From contig JASJFT010000108.1 in the NCBI GenBank assembly GCA_030770425.1, positions 87,015 to 151,014 on the forward strand: a stretch of DNA of 64,000 nt. Reading direction: 5' to 3'. This document shows positions 10,959-23,383 of the stretch, in pieces. The translations under genes and the position numbers were made by a program. The notes under the pieces were generated by a model, which did not search any database, was not told the origin of the DNA, and saw only the letters and a program-made list of their open reading frames with translations. Source of the stretch: Darksidea phi. Its lineage: Eukaryota > Ascomycota > Dothideomycetes > Pleosporales > Lentitheciaceae. Position 1 is the stretch's first letter. The number at the start of each line of letters is the position of its first letter.

Positions 10959-12689
10959 ATGTCTGTCCTCAAATCTAGACTCGCTCCTCACCTCCGTCTC
11001 CGCGTGCCCTTCGAGAGTGGCAAGTATGGCTCTCGTTGGTCCAACAAAGGTGGGTGACATGCCCTCGCCATCTTTTGTGCATCTGATCTTAACACACTGT
11101 AGATCTTGATCCCGTTCCGCCAGCAGAGAGAACCTGGGGTGGCATCGACTATTGGGCATATTGGTGCTCGGATATGCTCGCGCCCCCTCTGGCAGCCACT
11201 GTTTCTAGTGTCATGTCTCTGGGTTTCACAGCTCGAGAGACCATTCCAATTGTCTTCTTCGGTTTCGCCATCTGTAGCGTAGTCATCACCTTGACTGGCA
11301 AGATGGGCGCCACCTACAACGTGCCCTTCCCTGTCATTATACGAAGCATCTTTGGCATGTACGGATCGTTTCCTGCCATCTGTATTCGAGCTTTTGTAGC
11401 CCTCATGTGGACCGCGATTCTCACTGTTCAAGCCGGAAATTTCCTCCAACGGGCGATCGAGGCAATCTGGCCAAGTTTTATCAACTTCCCCAACCATCTC
11501 TCGGAAGATGCTGGTGTCACTTCGGCCGGGTTGCTATGCATCTTTCTCTACTGGTTCTGCCAGACCGGTCTTGCGCTCATGCCAATCTCTAAACTGAGGA
11601 TCCTTTTCTGGGTCAAAGGCATCATTGTTCCTCCCACCTTCTTTGCCCTGTTCCTGTGGGGTGCCATTGTTACCAAAGGCGGCGGCGAGCTTGTCACCGG
11701 AAAGGCCCAGATAACCTCGACCTATATGAATACGGCGTACTCCGCTTTAACTGGTCTTAACGTTATCATCGGACTTTTCAGCTCGCTCGCTGTAAATATG
11801 CCCGATTTCGGTCGTTTCTCAAAGAACCGTTTGAGGGGTGGTCATCAATTCTTTGCTCTACCCGTTATTGGTACCCTTGGAGCACTGACTCCAATCTTTG
11901 TCACGTCGGCTCATTCTTACATTTGGGGCGAGTTTGAATGGTGAGTGGATTATCCCATTAATCGCGGTACATCATCTAACGGCCACAATTAGGTACATGC
12001 CGGCCGTCATCGCAAAATTCGACTCACGTGCAGCCAAATTCTTCGTCTCGGCATCTTTCATGCTTGCAACTATCGGAAATCAAGTTGCTGCCGGAACCTA
12101 CCCGTTCTCCAACGATGTCACCGGTATGGCGCCCAAGTACATTAACATCTTCCGCGCAACCGTCTTTATCAGCATCTTCTGTATCATCTCAACCCCATGG
12201 AACATCATCAAGAACGCTGCTGGCCTCCTCGCCTTTCTCTCGGGTTACTCATGCCTGATGGGGCCTCTCGCAGGTACTATGGTGTGTGATTACTATATCA
12301 TTAAAAAGCGGAAGCTTAACATCGACGAGCTCTACGCCAGCAATAGCATCTATTGGTATACTGGTGGTTGGAATTGGAGAGCGTATGCATCCTTCATCAT
12401 TGGGTTTGCGCCATTACTGCCCGGGTTTGCGAAGAGCATCGCGCCGACGCTCAACGTTGGAGGTGCATGGAAAATATACAGCTTTGCGTGGATATTCGGC
12501 TTCGCCCTTTCTATGCTCACGCATTACATTATCTGTACCTACATCTCGAAGCCGACCGAGTCGATCATTGAGGAAGCGGTCTACCCAGACCAGGCTGGTG
12601 ACCTCAGCCCACCCGTCATTGAAGGCGAGGAAGGAGAAACTAAGACTGCGTTTGTCACGAGGGAGAAGGAGGCCTCCGATATTGTTTGA
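10959..12689 (+). CDS. NCS1 family nucleobase/ureide permease
   Basis: Nucleobase-cation-symport-1 transporter, about 541 aa with around 12 membrane helices; fungal relatives (Fur/Dal4/Fcy-type) import uracil, allantoin, uridine, thiamine or related compounds with protons at the plasma membrane. Three exons: 10959-11049, 11103-11940 and 11993-12689. Family features are the cytosolic lead-in SNKDLDPVPPAERTW, the first helix GGIDYWAYWCSDM, the helix 3 region MGATYNVPFPVIIRSIFGMYG, a loop SLAVNMPDFGRFSKN (a conserved NCS1 helix 6-8 region) and PLAGTMVCDYYIIKKRKLN near the end. It is divergent from the hydrolase fusion and shares its promoter, which suggests it imports that enzyme's substrate or a precursor. 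The acidic tail ends in ASDIV. Confidence 0.9.
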
Positions 12690-13867
12690 AGTGTTCTATT
12701 TGGGCGTTGGCTAGGACGAGGTGGGTCCTCTGGGATCTTAGCCAAGTCTCGTGATCATCCACTGTATCCACTGCGGGCTCGTCAATATCACTTATCGAGG
12801 ATGTCTCTATCGTTGTATTTATTTCAAAGGAGGCACTAGCTATGCTTACTCATAAGTCTGAAGAACCCAACTTCTGAATGCATTGTGCCCTGGAATGGAG
12901 TGATGCCACAACAACCCATTCAGAGAATACTTGCGCAAGAATAATACTAGTAGCTGTTGGGTGTTCGTATGCTGGCCAGTAGTCGTTACAGAACGAGTTG
13001 AGTAACAAAGTCTCGCTAGTCTGGGGCTCCTATTGGCTCCACCATCTTTCTTATCTTCCACGTCGAGACCACCACCCCACCGTTGCTTTTCCTCCTTGCC
13101 CAAGGGCCGTCAGGTCGCCGCCGTCGGAGCGGTTGCCGGTGTCCAGCGCTTATCTCCTTTCCCACCTCGCATTGTGCCTGAAGCGAGTAGTGAATCTCAA
13201 CACGACGGCTTCAAGTCCTACATTAAAGACTTAAATCTCGCATTGATATCGAATCCTTTCATCAGTACACATGATTCACGCACTTTCGCACTTTCGCCAC
13301 AGCAGCCGTTTAGTCTTCGTAAGCGGCCGGCGCTGGATGAGGTATGACATGCGGCACTATCTGTGAGCGTCCGCCGCAGATCCCGCCCTGACGGTAAGTG
13401 ATTACCATTTCGCATACTTCCTATTTAGGGACATCTTTCTCTCCTGGCCTCTTGGCAATGACTTCGGGTGGAGTTACATCGCGTCCTGCCTTCTAATTCC
13501 GGATGTGTGTTCTACAAGGCGTTCAGGCACGCTAACATCTCTACACACGATGTTTTCTCATCACTGTTTCGGTGATGAGAAAGTGATGGGATTGATGTGT
13601 TTGGATGTTAGTGCGGACTAAGTGCAGGCTTTCCGCTTCCCTCTACAGCCGTCATTTCCTGAATCGGTGTTCCTGATATCAATTGAATTGTTCACTTCGA
13701 AAGAATTTTTAGGCCGCAATCCACGTTAGCAGAACGTAAGCGCATTATACTCTCAAGACAAATATCTCAATTTGTAGTCAATGGCCTGCTATTTTAGCTT
13801 CTCGACCCACCATTTACTGGCCGGTCGAAGGAGAGCAATAGGCTAACTTGATTACAGTCCAAAAACA
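12690..13867. other. Intergenic upstream of Zn2Cys6 regulator, with an 11-bp hairpin
   Basis: About 1.18 kb lies between two same-strand genes. It contains a perfect 11-bp inverted repeat at 13554-13582 (listed separately). I found no coding frame with recognisable protein character; the frame near 13033-13347 looks like non-coding composition. Confidence 0.4.
13554..13582. promoter_or_regulatory. Perfect inverted repeat, 11-bp arms
   Basis: TTTCTCATCAC is followed after 7 bases by its exact reverse complement GTGATGAGAAA. It sits about 290 bp upstream of the Zn2Cys6 regulator ATG. It could be a palindromic protein-binding site in that promoter or a hairpin in the 5' leader. Which one is unknown. 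Confidence 0.5.
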
Positions 13868-16221
13868 ATGGACTTCAGTCCAACGCAAGCTTTCGCTCCA
13901 AATGATTTCTTCGCAAGCCAAAATGAAATCGCAACAGCCGCTAAGACAAGATCTCGTCGCCCCTGTGACTCATGTCGCCGTCGGAAATCAAGGTGTGAAA
14001 TAATCGACGCTGGTCCACCTTGTGTGTTGTGCCGTTTCCACCGGCAAGAGTGTACCTTCATTGAAGGACCGCAGCCTCGAAAGCGAAGAGCTGTCGCATT
14101 CAACAACGAAGATATAACGACGGAAAGAGACGCAACTCATGACGTTCCTGTACACAGGGCGAGGAAGCCCTCGAGTAGCTCTCCCACTGATATACCCAGA
14201 ATCCGTCAGGATCCTCCAGTTGCTGATTATGCTGATCTGAAAGGACCCTCACTCCTCAAGAAGACTTTAGGTTTGCAGAACCATCGCCATAGTCGTTTAA
14301 TCGGATCTACGTCAGAGTATGAACAAGTACTTATTGAGCTCGGAGATTATCATGAAAGAGAAGAGATCGCTATCGGCCTCTCAGCCCTACGCAAAGTCAA
14401 TTCTCTTGACGCGGCCTTCATACTTTCCCCGGACACAGGCACAAGAAACCACGGCGACGAGATTGCAGATCTTGACGCGATAGAAACACTCGTTGCTCCA
14501 CATGGGCAGGCCTTGATTCGTCTCTACTTCCGCATTGTTCATCCCAGCTTTCCGGTACTGCATAAAAGGGTCTTCCTGGAGAAATATCGACGTACTCATC
14601 GAGAGTTCTCTCCACCTCTATTGGCTGCGGTTTACATTCTAGCCCTGAATTGGTGGACCTACAGCAGTGAGCTCGCACTACTTCCAAAACCGGACGTACT
14701 GCAGCTTGAGGTGCTGGCCTTCAAGACCATCAACGACATCATTCACAGACCCAAGCTTTCAACCATACAAGCTGGTTTACTTTTGCTCCAAAGACCTGAA
14801 GGCGGGTCTTGGGCTCTGACCACGCAACTCGCGGGCCTTGGACAGGATCTCGGGTTACACCTTGACTGCTCATCATGGAGGATACCATCCTGGGAACGAG
14901 GGCTGAGAAAGAGACTAGCTTGGGCACTATTTATGCAAGACAAATGGGGTTCTCTCATGCACGGTCGGCCGTCCCATATCACAACAGCAGATTGGGATGT
15001 GATGCCACTGGAGGAGGACGACTTTCCAGAGAATGCCGCCGATGAAGATGATGAAGATGGAAGTGCCGAAGTGGAGAAAGGGCGAATATTGTTTTGCGAG
15101 ATGATCAAGCTTACGGAGATCCTTGGCTTGGTGCTCTCAAATTTCTACACTTTGAAAGCTGAGAAAGAGTTCGAGGAACGAGCTCACGAAGGTCTTCGCT
15201 GGATTCTTGAGAAAGCCAAGCCGATTCAACTTTCATTGCGACAGTGGCATTCAGAACTGCCAGCTTCTTTGAAGATGGAGAGCATCGCTATGCGAAAGCT
15301 ATCGTCAACTGGTAAGCTCTTGATTTGCATTCACAATGATAGTGATCTGACCCCACATAGGCTACCTGCACCTCGGCTACTATGCTGTTGAGATCACTCT
15401 CCATCGGCGTATCATCCGCTCCCTATCCTCAGCGGATGACCCGTCTCTTCGTTTGATATGCCGTCAAGCCGCGCAAGCCCGACTCAAGTCGGCGATGGAA
15501 TTTGTGCAGAGCCTTCGTCCTGAGCACTTACAATCTTTCTGGTACGTGAATCGAGTCATTTTCCCCTTTCTAAAGCTTATGAGCTACCCTCTAAAGTGTC
15601 CGGCGTGGCAGTTCTGTTCTCGGAACTTAATCAACGCTCGGCGAAGTGTACTAACTTTGGGTCTCGATCTTTAGGTATTCAGCATCTAAATACTGCTTCG
15701 CACTTATCGGCACTTTTATATCCCTTCTATGGGTAACATCCCTGAGCGGGGAGGAGGCTGACATGTACAGGGCGAATATGGATGAATATCGATGGACACT
15801 ACGGCTTTCTTCGAGATCTGCAGAATTCCTTGAGCGAGCTATCAGCATGCTTGCAACTTCATCCGGTGTCCTCATGAAAGACGTCTCCGAGCGCCCAAAT
15901 ATCGATTTTATACTCAACAGGTATCTTGAGCGGACGGCACACGGCTTCTCGACCACATGGCATCGTTCAGACACCACCTCCCAGGTCCATTCGGTTGTAT
16001 ACCAGTCAGAACCTGAGATTCACGAAGATACATCTCCGGAGCATGGATTTGGGGAAACACCTTCAGAAAGTGGTATCGCAAGCAGTGAGTGGAATGCTGA
16101 CCAGGCTTGGTTTGCGACCGCGGTGAGCAATGGTGAAGATATTTTCGGAAGCTCTAGCAATGCGAATGCGTACCTGCAGATGCTAGAGCCGGAAGATCCA
16201 CAGGATGGGTTACAATTCTGA
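13868..16221 (+). CDS. Zn2Cys6 transcription factor, Dal81/TamA/Urc2-like
   Basis: Fungal binuclear zinc cluster regulator of 723 aa from three exons: 13868-15311, 15361-15541 and 15675-16221. The DNA-binding domain at residues ~37-68 has six cysteines in the usual spacing (RPCDSCRRRKSRCEI...PPCVLCRFHRQECTF). Then come GPSLLKKTLGLQNHRHSRLIG and a fungal-specific regulatory domain (LYFRIVHPSFPVLHKRVF, REFSPPLLAAVYILALNWW, WRIPSWERGLRKRLAWALF). These motifs resemble the Dal81/TamA/Urc2 group, which regulates nitrogen-source utilisation genes. That assignment is from motif memory, not an alignment. An acidic stretch lies near residues 385-400. The position beside the permease and the ureide-type hydrolase supports a pathway-specific role (inference). 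Confidence 0.87.
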
Positions 16222-17117
16222 CTGTAGCCTAGTAACGGAGGAAAGAAGCTAATGGAACTGAACTATTGAGTGGCGAGAGTCTTGGAGGCGTTGCACTTTG
16301 GATTTAGAGGTACCACTATTTGGAACAGTGCGGTTCTGATCAATCAATATACCCTTCCATACTGCATCATTTGAGAAATCTTGTTTATATATATGACGCT
16401 TCTGCTCAAAGTCCGACACATGCAACATTGAAGGATCTGGTGTGGGTGGATCACGTGATCTCAACTTGGTCAGCCAATCAGCACCTAGTCCATTCGGAGC
16501 GCTCATTTTACTTTCACAACTAATTATTGTAGACCACATATTCGGGAGCTCGGAAAGCAGTTGTCCTATTGTCCTACTATTGATTGATGCCGGTACTTAT
16601 AGCGTCCGGCGGCAGCAAGGCCCTTGCTCCAGAAGATGGGTGAACCGAAGATCGCCGCTTCAAAGCTTTGGTCGCGGAATGTTGCAAGCCCCACATCATC
16701 ACCTCACTGCACGCGCAAACAAAGCAGCGACTGCACTGCCTGGAGCTTTGGGGCAACTATCTGAGCCTTGATTGTTATTCCTGTCTTTTGGATCGTCATT
16801 GCGCTTAGAAAGCCACTCGAAATCGCACCCTTCACCCTATCACAACTCCTACAGCGAACCGCAAGTTTGCCTCCACCGCCAACGTCACGCCAGCCATTTC
16901 GAAACGGCTACTAAGAGAGAAGGGGCGAGTCGGCGGAAAAGGCGCTGTGGCTACATCGATCTGAACTTACAGCGCTCTGTACCCTAGATTACGACGCTGC
17001 TGGAGCTCTCAGCCATACGCCTACAATCGCGCCTAGGCTGGAGCTGGGCTACGTTTACGGAAGCGGCGCCGATTGAAAAAAAAAAGCACGTGGGATTGTC
17101 ATTCTAAATCATCCATT
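16222..17117. other. Intergenic, Zn2Cys6 gene to arp8
   Basis: Roughly 900 bp between two plus-strand genes. A run of A residues lies near 17077-17086, just before the arp8 start. No supportable gene or RNA was seen. Confidence 0.4.
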
Positions 17118-19379
17118 ATGGTCGGCAAGAAGTCTGGGAGGGCCCAGCTGAGGGAGGAGGGTATGTGGCTATGGTCGCTCGATGAGGAGAGTATACTGAT
17201 AGCATTGTAGGCCTCGCGCGGACGGACAACAATCTCGATCTGACAACATGGCCGCAAGTGAACATGATCAACCAGAAGAACTACTACACCGAATTCCTAA
17301 AGCGCGATGAGCAATACCTCGCGGTCCGATACCCACAAGAAGAGGAGCGCGCTCGTATGGTGAGAGAAGCGCGAGATAAGGATCGAGCGCTGGCACAAGG
17401 AGTCGCAACAGAAGCTGCGGAAGAGGCAGATGAGACAGGGGGTTCATATTCACGGGATGACCCGTCTAGGCTGATTGTGCTACACGTTGGCAGCCAAAAC
17501 CTCAGGATTGGCCTAGGGTCGGATGCTCTTCCAAAGACAATACCTATGGTAATAGCAAGAAAGTGGAAGGAGAGCGAATCAGAAGAGGAGGATGGTGAAC
17601 CGAGTCCAAAGCGGATGAAGGTTGAGGGAGCCGTGCCGGCAGATGCGCTTCCAGAAAAATGGTTTGGAGAGGATTTCGCAGATCAATACATGGCCATGTC
17701 TTCGGAGCTTAGAACAAGGATGCGTTCAAACAAGCGACGTGTGTTACCCAACTCGAAGGACCTTGTAACGAATTTCAATCGTCGAACTTCAGCGGAGATT
17801 ATCAGCGAGCATAATGATATCAATCGGATCGAGTGGACGGAGATCCCGACAGATCCGCAAAAGGCGCCAGACTACTTCACCGGAAATGAAGCGCTGCGAA
17901 TACCAGAGAAGTCGAATCCTCGATACAAGCTGTTTTGGCCTATACAAAATGGGACGTTCAACGAGAAAGACTACACCGGTCGCAATCAACTGTATCACGA
18001 CATTTCGAAGATCTTTGAAGAAGCTTTCAAGAACCAGCTTGGTATCACTAAAATAAAGGATCTTATCAACTACAAGTGCGTCTTCATCATTCCGGACCTC
18101 TACGAACGCATCTACGTGACGATGATGCTGGACATTCTAATCAGAGATCTGGGAGTTGGCAAGGTCTCACTGCAACAAGAAAGCCTTTCAGCCACTTTTG
18201 GAGCTGGGTATGGTGTGGCTTGCGTGGTCGACATTGGTGCGCAGAAGACGTCCATCTGCTGTGTGGATGAAGGGCTGTGCATTGAGGAGTCGCGTGTTAA
18301 TTTGAAGATGGGAGGCGCGGATGCAACGGAGACATTCATCAAGATGATGCTTTATGGACACTTCCCATACTCTGACATGAATCTCAAGCGAAGATATGAT
18401 TTTTTGCTGGCGGAAGAACTAAAGCAGAAATTCTGCTCGATGGAGGAGGACACTGTTACGGTGAAGACTTGGGACTTCCACCTCCGTGCTTCAGGCCAGG
18501 ATACAAGGAAGTATACGTTCAAGACGTATGATGAGACGATGCTGTCTATCATGGTAAGTTATCATGATCGATCTTTCCCTGTATCGACCTACTAATCTGA
18601 GCCAGGGCCTCTTTAAACCCTCCATATTCGATCACTCCCGCAAGCTAGAAGGACGAAGAAAGGTGGTGCCGCGTTCAGTCGACCTTTATGACGGGTCGCC
18701 GAACGATCCGATTTCCCAAGCCCAAATCGCCGTCATCGAAGCAGCATCCGGGAAGTCCACCACGGTCAATGGTACCCAAGAATCAGCGGGTACCCCGGCC
18801 GTGGTCTCAACACCTCAGCGTCCTGGTCAACTGAACCTCCTCAGCCGTCTCAACGATAATGAGAACACGCCGAGGTCTTCCGTGGCGGGCTCTCCTGCCC
18901 CCGAAGGAACCAGCACACCCAACCCCGACCGCGATACCCCCATGGGCGACGCCGACCAACCCCTCATTTTCCGTGACCCTGTTTTGGAAAAGACTAAGAT
19001 CGCCGAGGAACGCGACAAAATCCTCCCAACGATCCCCCTCGACGCTGCTATCCTGGAGTCCGTCACCCAGGGCGCACGCGGGGACGAGCGCAAACTGCGC
19101 GACTTCCTCGGCGGCATCATGCTCGTCGGTGGCGGCAGCAAGACAGCGGGTCTAGGGGCATTCCTGGAGACGAGGCTCCGGGAGCTGAGGCCGTATTATG
19201 GGAAAGAGATTTTGGTTGGACTACCCCCTAGGGAATTTGACCCACAGGTGGTGGTTTGGAAGGGGGGAAGTGTGTTTGGGAGGCTGAGTCCTGCGGGGAA
19301 TGATAGTTGGCTTAGCAAGTCAGAGTATGATATTCTTGGAAGCAGGTTACTCAACAACAAGTGTATGTTTGCTTGGTAG
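17118..19379 (+). CDS. arp8: Actin-related protein Arp8 (INO80 complex)
   Basis: Nuclear actin-related protein that sits with actin and Arp4 on the HSA region of the INO80 chromatin remodeller and helps it sense linker DNA (family knowledge). Three exons, 17118-17160, 17211-18553 and 18608-2 (i.e. 18606)-19379, give 719 aa. Actin-fold signatures are the first phosphate loop LIVLHVGSQNLRIGLGSDA (divergent), ACVVDIGAQKTSICCVDEG (second phosphate loop) and the C-terminal GGIMLVGGGSKTAGLGAFLE (adenosine loop). Arp8-type features are a charged N-terminus, an insert with SEEEDGEPSPKRMK and a Ser/Pro/Thr-rich insert at about residues 510-590. The 43-nt first exon supplies MVGKKSGRAQLREEG. The exon joins keep frame and the length fits fungal Arp8. 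Confidence 0.92.
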
Positions 19380-21217
19380 GGCTGGATGGAGCGAGAGAGG
19401 ACGACAGGCATGGATAGCAGGGCTAGACTTCTTGATTTGCTTGGTTTTGCTAAGATTTTAGATGAGGATATTTTGGGCTACTATGGCTATCAGCTTGATG
19501 AACATTACTATACATCCTTCGCGCCATGAACTCCTTCAAGCACGATGCACTCGTATATCAATGCATGAGTAATGGCCGATAACCTCGTATGACCACTGTC
19601 ACAAGCCGTCGCCCTGCCTATACTCTCATTCGCCAACAACATCCACCATACCCACATCGCCATTGCTTTACTACTATGTTACAAAGCAAGCGTCGGAATT
19701 CCGTGGACACCTCGGCTAGCTCCAATCGCGGCCAGATTCTTGCGCGTAAAAGCCGATTCGGACCGGGGAGATCGACGGAGTGTCAGAATGCCACGTTTTT
19801 GTGGGACTCGCGGAAGGGATTGCTCGGAGACGGGCCATGTGTTGTGCGAGATGACTGTGGACGAAGGATGGCGGGATTAGTAAGCTGTGGGCTAGCTGCA
19901 TCAGGTGCGTGTTGTGAAAAAGTTGATATGAAACAGTTGGCGGGCTGGATGGGGTAGTCATGCGTTGCTTTTCTTGCGCCTGATTACTAGATGGTTGATG
20001 GTCGAAGTGTGGGGACGGCTAGTGCGTCAGATGCGCTCGTTTACATAATTGCGGGGCGGAGACTGAGATTTATTGTCTGGATTGGGTTGGGAATACGTGT
20101 TGATGAGTAAGAGAATAGGTGAAGAGGGTGCGTAGATACGAAGTGCGTGCATTTTGCAGGTGAGATGGGAAGGCGGCGTATCACAGAAGCTCGAGAGTAT
20201 GTAAAGGTTCTATTAGCGGTATACCCAGTATGGCAATTCGTAAATGGAAGTAGTGTGCCCTCGTATAGGAAGTCGTTCGTTGTAAGGTTATGCTGTCGTG
20301 TGCCGCTCGCGCAATCAACCCGCATGAATCAGACATTCCGTGCTCTCCCGCTCCGCTTCGCAAATTGCACTGATCGCCGATGACATGCTCGCTGAAAGAA
20401 GCCTGCTTGAGACCAAGGAAAGAGCGGACCGCACCACCGCCCAAAAGAGGCAATGGGTACGAACGTAGTTAAGTAGCGAGGTTTGCTTGTGCGGATTACT
20501 CAAAGCTGACTATGACTGGTGGAAGCTATTTTGGGGGTGGCAAGTTCGCGAACACAGATATGCGAGTGGTGTTTGGATCGTTAGGTTGCTTCATGATCGA
20601 AGAATGATGCGAAGCCAATACATGTCGCGAGATACTTGCTGATCCGGCATGTATTGCTGTGCAAGTTGCATGAAATTTGGTGGCAAGGTTGATAGAGGTG
20701 GTGGAATTTCGCACGAATGCTTAATTTGGATTATGGAGCGGAACACCGAGTATCGAATCATTTCTTTCGTCCGTATCGGCGGCCCGCATTATTGACCGAG
20801 CGTACAAGGCAGTGATTCCGAGGACGCGATCAGGAATGGCCCACGCGCATAGGAAGCGGCACAGCACTGCGAGGAACAAGGAGCGACTAGGCTTACTACA
20901 GCGATCTCCCGTCTCTGCCCGTACGGGCATCAAGCGCGCGCCGTATCTCCAGTGCGTGACCCCGAGGAATAGAATGCGTCGCAAGTTGCAGTACAAGGCA
21001 GCCACTAGCCGAGACGAGACGTACTGACACCGCTACGAGCGTTGCTGATTTGGTACCAACATATCGTTAAATGCGGCGTTGCAGCGCCTACTTCTGCATC
21101 GGCGCTTGAACCTAGCATTGAAGAGGTGATATTGTAGGCTGATGACTGCATACTCGCCCGGCGGCCCGTTGGCGGTCACACTGCTGCAAATGCTCACTGC
21201 CAGTTGGGAGATCCGGT
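19380..21217. other. Long intergenic region between convergent arp8 and PCD genes
   Basis: About 1.8 kb between two 3' ends. Several short open frames occur on both strands, but none resembles a protein family or has coherent splice structure. I see no tRNA, repeat or mobile element. It may hold long 3' UTRs or a non-coding RNA. Confidence 0.4.
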
Positions 21218-21718
21218 TCACTTCTGCATCTTGAGGCCCACCTCTTTAGCAGCCCTGTCACAAAACTCGGCCATTTCGACGTCTTTGACGCTTAGCCCTT
21301 TGGGCTTATGCGTGGTCCACTCGACGGTAACCTCGTTGTAAAGATTAGACCATGCCGGATGATGTCGGCGGGCCTTGCATTCATCGGCAACCAACGACAT
21401 GAAACGCCAGGCTGCGGTGAAGGTGGGAAAGGCAAATTGACGTGCGATGCCCATCCTTGATGGGGTGAGGGTCCATGCTGACAGCCTTGATAGGCGTTCG
21501 GGCAGTTCAGCGGGTTGGTTATCGGAGAAGATGATCTCCGATACTTTGCCGCTCACAGATTCCGGGCGAGAAGATGAAGGGGACACTGGTTGAGAAGTGG
21601 AAGTGGACACTTTCTTAACGTTGTCCAGCCGACCTAGTTGGGTGACAATGGCGGATGGGGGCCATCCGGGGCCGAGTCGAAGATAGGATGGTTTGGCGCC
21701 AAGGGCAGGGCGGTACAT
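21218..21718 (-). CDS. Pterin-4a-carbinolamine dehydratase with N-terminal extension
   Basis: PCD/DCoH family enzyme that dehydrates 4a-hydroxytetrahydrobiopterin during pterin cofactor recycling (family knowledge). The 166-aa frame has its PCD core in the last ~90 residues: LSAWTLTPSRMGIARQFAFP, FMSLVADECKARRHHPAW and SNLYNEVTVEWTTHKPKGLS, with the paired histidines of the active site. The first ~70 residues are basic and Ser-rich, which could be a mitochondrial presequence. An alternative start is possible: ATG at 21868 followed by a 17-nt exon (21868-21852) spliced to 21719 would add six residues (MRQLSR) before the listed Met, in frame. The listed start is the conservative choice. Confidence 0.85.
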   Translation of the reverse strand: MYRPALGAKPSYLRLGPGWPPSAIVTQLGRLDNVKKVSTSTSQPVSPSSSRPESVSGKVSEIIFSDNQPAELPERLSRLSAWTLTPSRMGIARQFAFPTFTAAWRFMSLVADECKARRHHPAWSNLYNEVTVEWTTHKPKGLSVKDVEMAEFCDRAAKEVGLKMQK

Positions 21719-23383
21719 CCTGGGGTAAGATGCAGGTTAGACGGGATTGAGTTCTGAGGTAATGAGCGTGCATGTCCAGCCACACAGCGGAGGGAAAGGC
21801 GTGCAGATCCGCCGTATGGCCCGGAATGGGAAGACGTCGTGGGATGCGCACCTGGAGAGCTGTCTCATTGGGAGATACAATCTGTGATATTGCTGGGTTG
21901 TTGGGAAGGCAACTGATAGCTTGACGTGGTATCGTCGGGCAACTGGTGGCGCGTAAGAGAGTGCCGAGTGAGCCGGCAGATGCAGTCAGCAAGAGAGGAA
22001 TGTTTTGGGATAGAGATGAAAATATGAGGGGGCGCAAGAGAAGGTGGAGATGTTGTTTCTTGGTCGAGGAACGACCCGCGGCGCAGATCGCGCTCGGGCC
22101 AGGTCCTACGAGCCGTGCCCTGTCTCTACGTCGGACTTTCTATTGCGGTGGTATCGTCATCAAGGGTATAGTGTCCATGTACTGCGGTGGCACGGTGGAA
22201 GTGGCTGCATGCGTACGAGGACAGGTGCTTGTGTGACATTGCGTTCGCCCGTTAATACCGACGTGCAGATTGGCTTGGGCCATGAGCTCCAGCCGGTGTG
22301 CCCTACGCCGCCAGCGTCGACATTGCTCGTGATGCCGGGGCCCATCTCGTAGATTGCGTACATGGACGGGCTCTTTGGTAGGGTAGACGCGCTGCGGAAG
22401 CGCGGAGCACTCGGATCATTCCATTCCGGTCCCGGCCCACCTGTTCTACTGCCGCATGCCAAGCCGCATTGGTCAGCAGTCAGCGGGCCCAGGACACCCA
22501 ATCTGGTTTCCAGCGTCCTCGGCGGGCCTGAGGCAGGGCTGGGGTGAGGTGATTGCCGCTATCCTTTCTGACGAGTAGGTATGCTGTCGTCGCACCGGGC
22601 GTGCTGTGCAAGGCGCTGCCAATAATCAAGCAGCCTGCTGAGCTGCATCTGCTCTGCTCGTCCAATGGGACCGCCAGGCCCGCGGCTGGACGTGTCGACT
22701 GCTTATCCCCACGGCGTCGGGGAGGATGGTACTTTGCAGAGGACTGCAAATGGCGTGCATAAGCCAGAGCGTGCAAGCGGCGTCCATTCGGCGGCAGTGG
22801 TGTGTAATGATGCTCTCGTACAACAGCGGTTGGGTGGGCAGCCCGCGTGCACGGGGCACAAAGCCGAGGCCCCTCTACTTATAACTCGACGGCACCCCCC
22901 GAATGCTGACCAAAGGTCTTAGTCATTTCTTTACCTCTCCGCCATCACGAGCCTGGTCGCTGTACAGTAAGTCAATGTCTGCAGTCGGCAGTCCTGCAGC
23001 AATCCGCCTACACACACACTGCGGCCGCCTGCCATGGGGTTGCTTGCTGTCGCGCCGCGCTGCTGCTGCCTCGCGCGCAATGCCTCCACGCCTCCTGCCG
23101 GCACAACGAGAATGCGACCATAGCTAATCGCCGTTGTCAGGTCCTCCTCCTCCCGCCTCTCCGTCGCTCCACCTCCAGCGCCGTTGTCCGCATAGCCGAG
23201 TCGCGTCCTCGCTGGCACTGCTCAATAATCAGACGCCACGTTAGGCTCGTGCGGTGCCGCAACTCCACTCTGATACCGAGTCGGCCGCGAAGCAGCGTGA
23301 CTGAACTCGGCCTCCGCTGCCCACACGATTTGATGCCGCACAGCCTCCCGACCTTGTACCCGTCGATTCGCACGTACGATACC
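21719..23383. promoter_or_regulatory. Divergent region between PCD and kapC
   Basis: About 1.66 kb between divergent starts, GC-rich toward kapC. It probably contains a long kapC 5' leader. A possible short PCD first exon lies at 21852-21868. I see no other gene. Confidence 0.4.
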
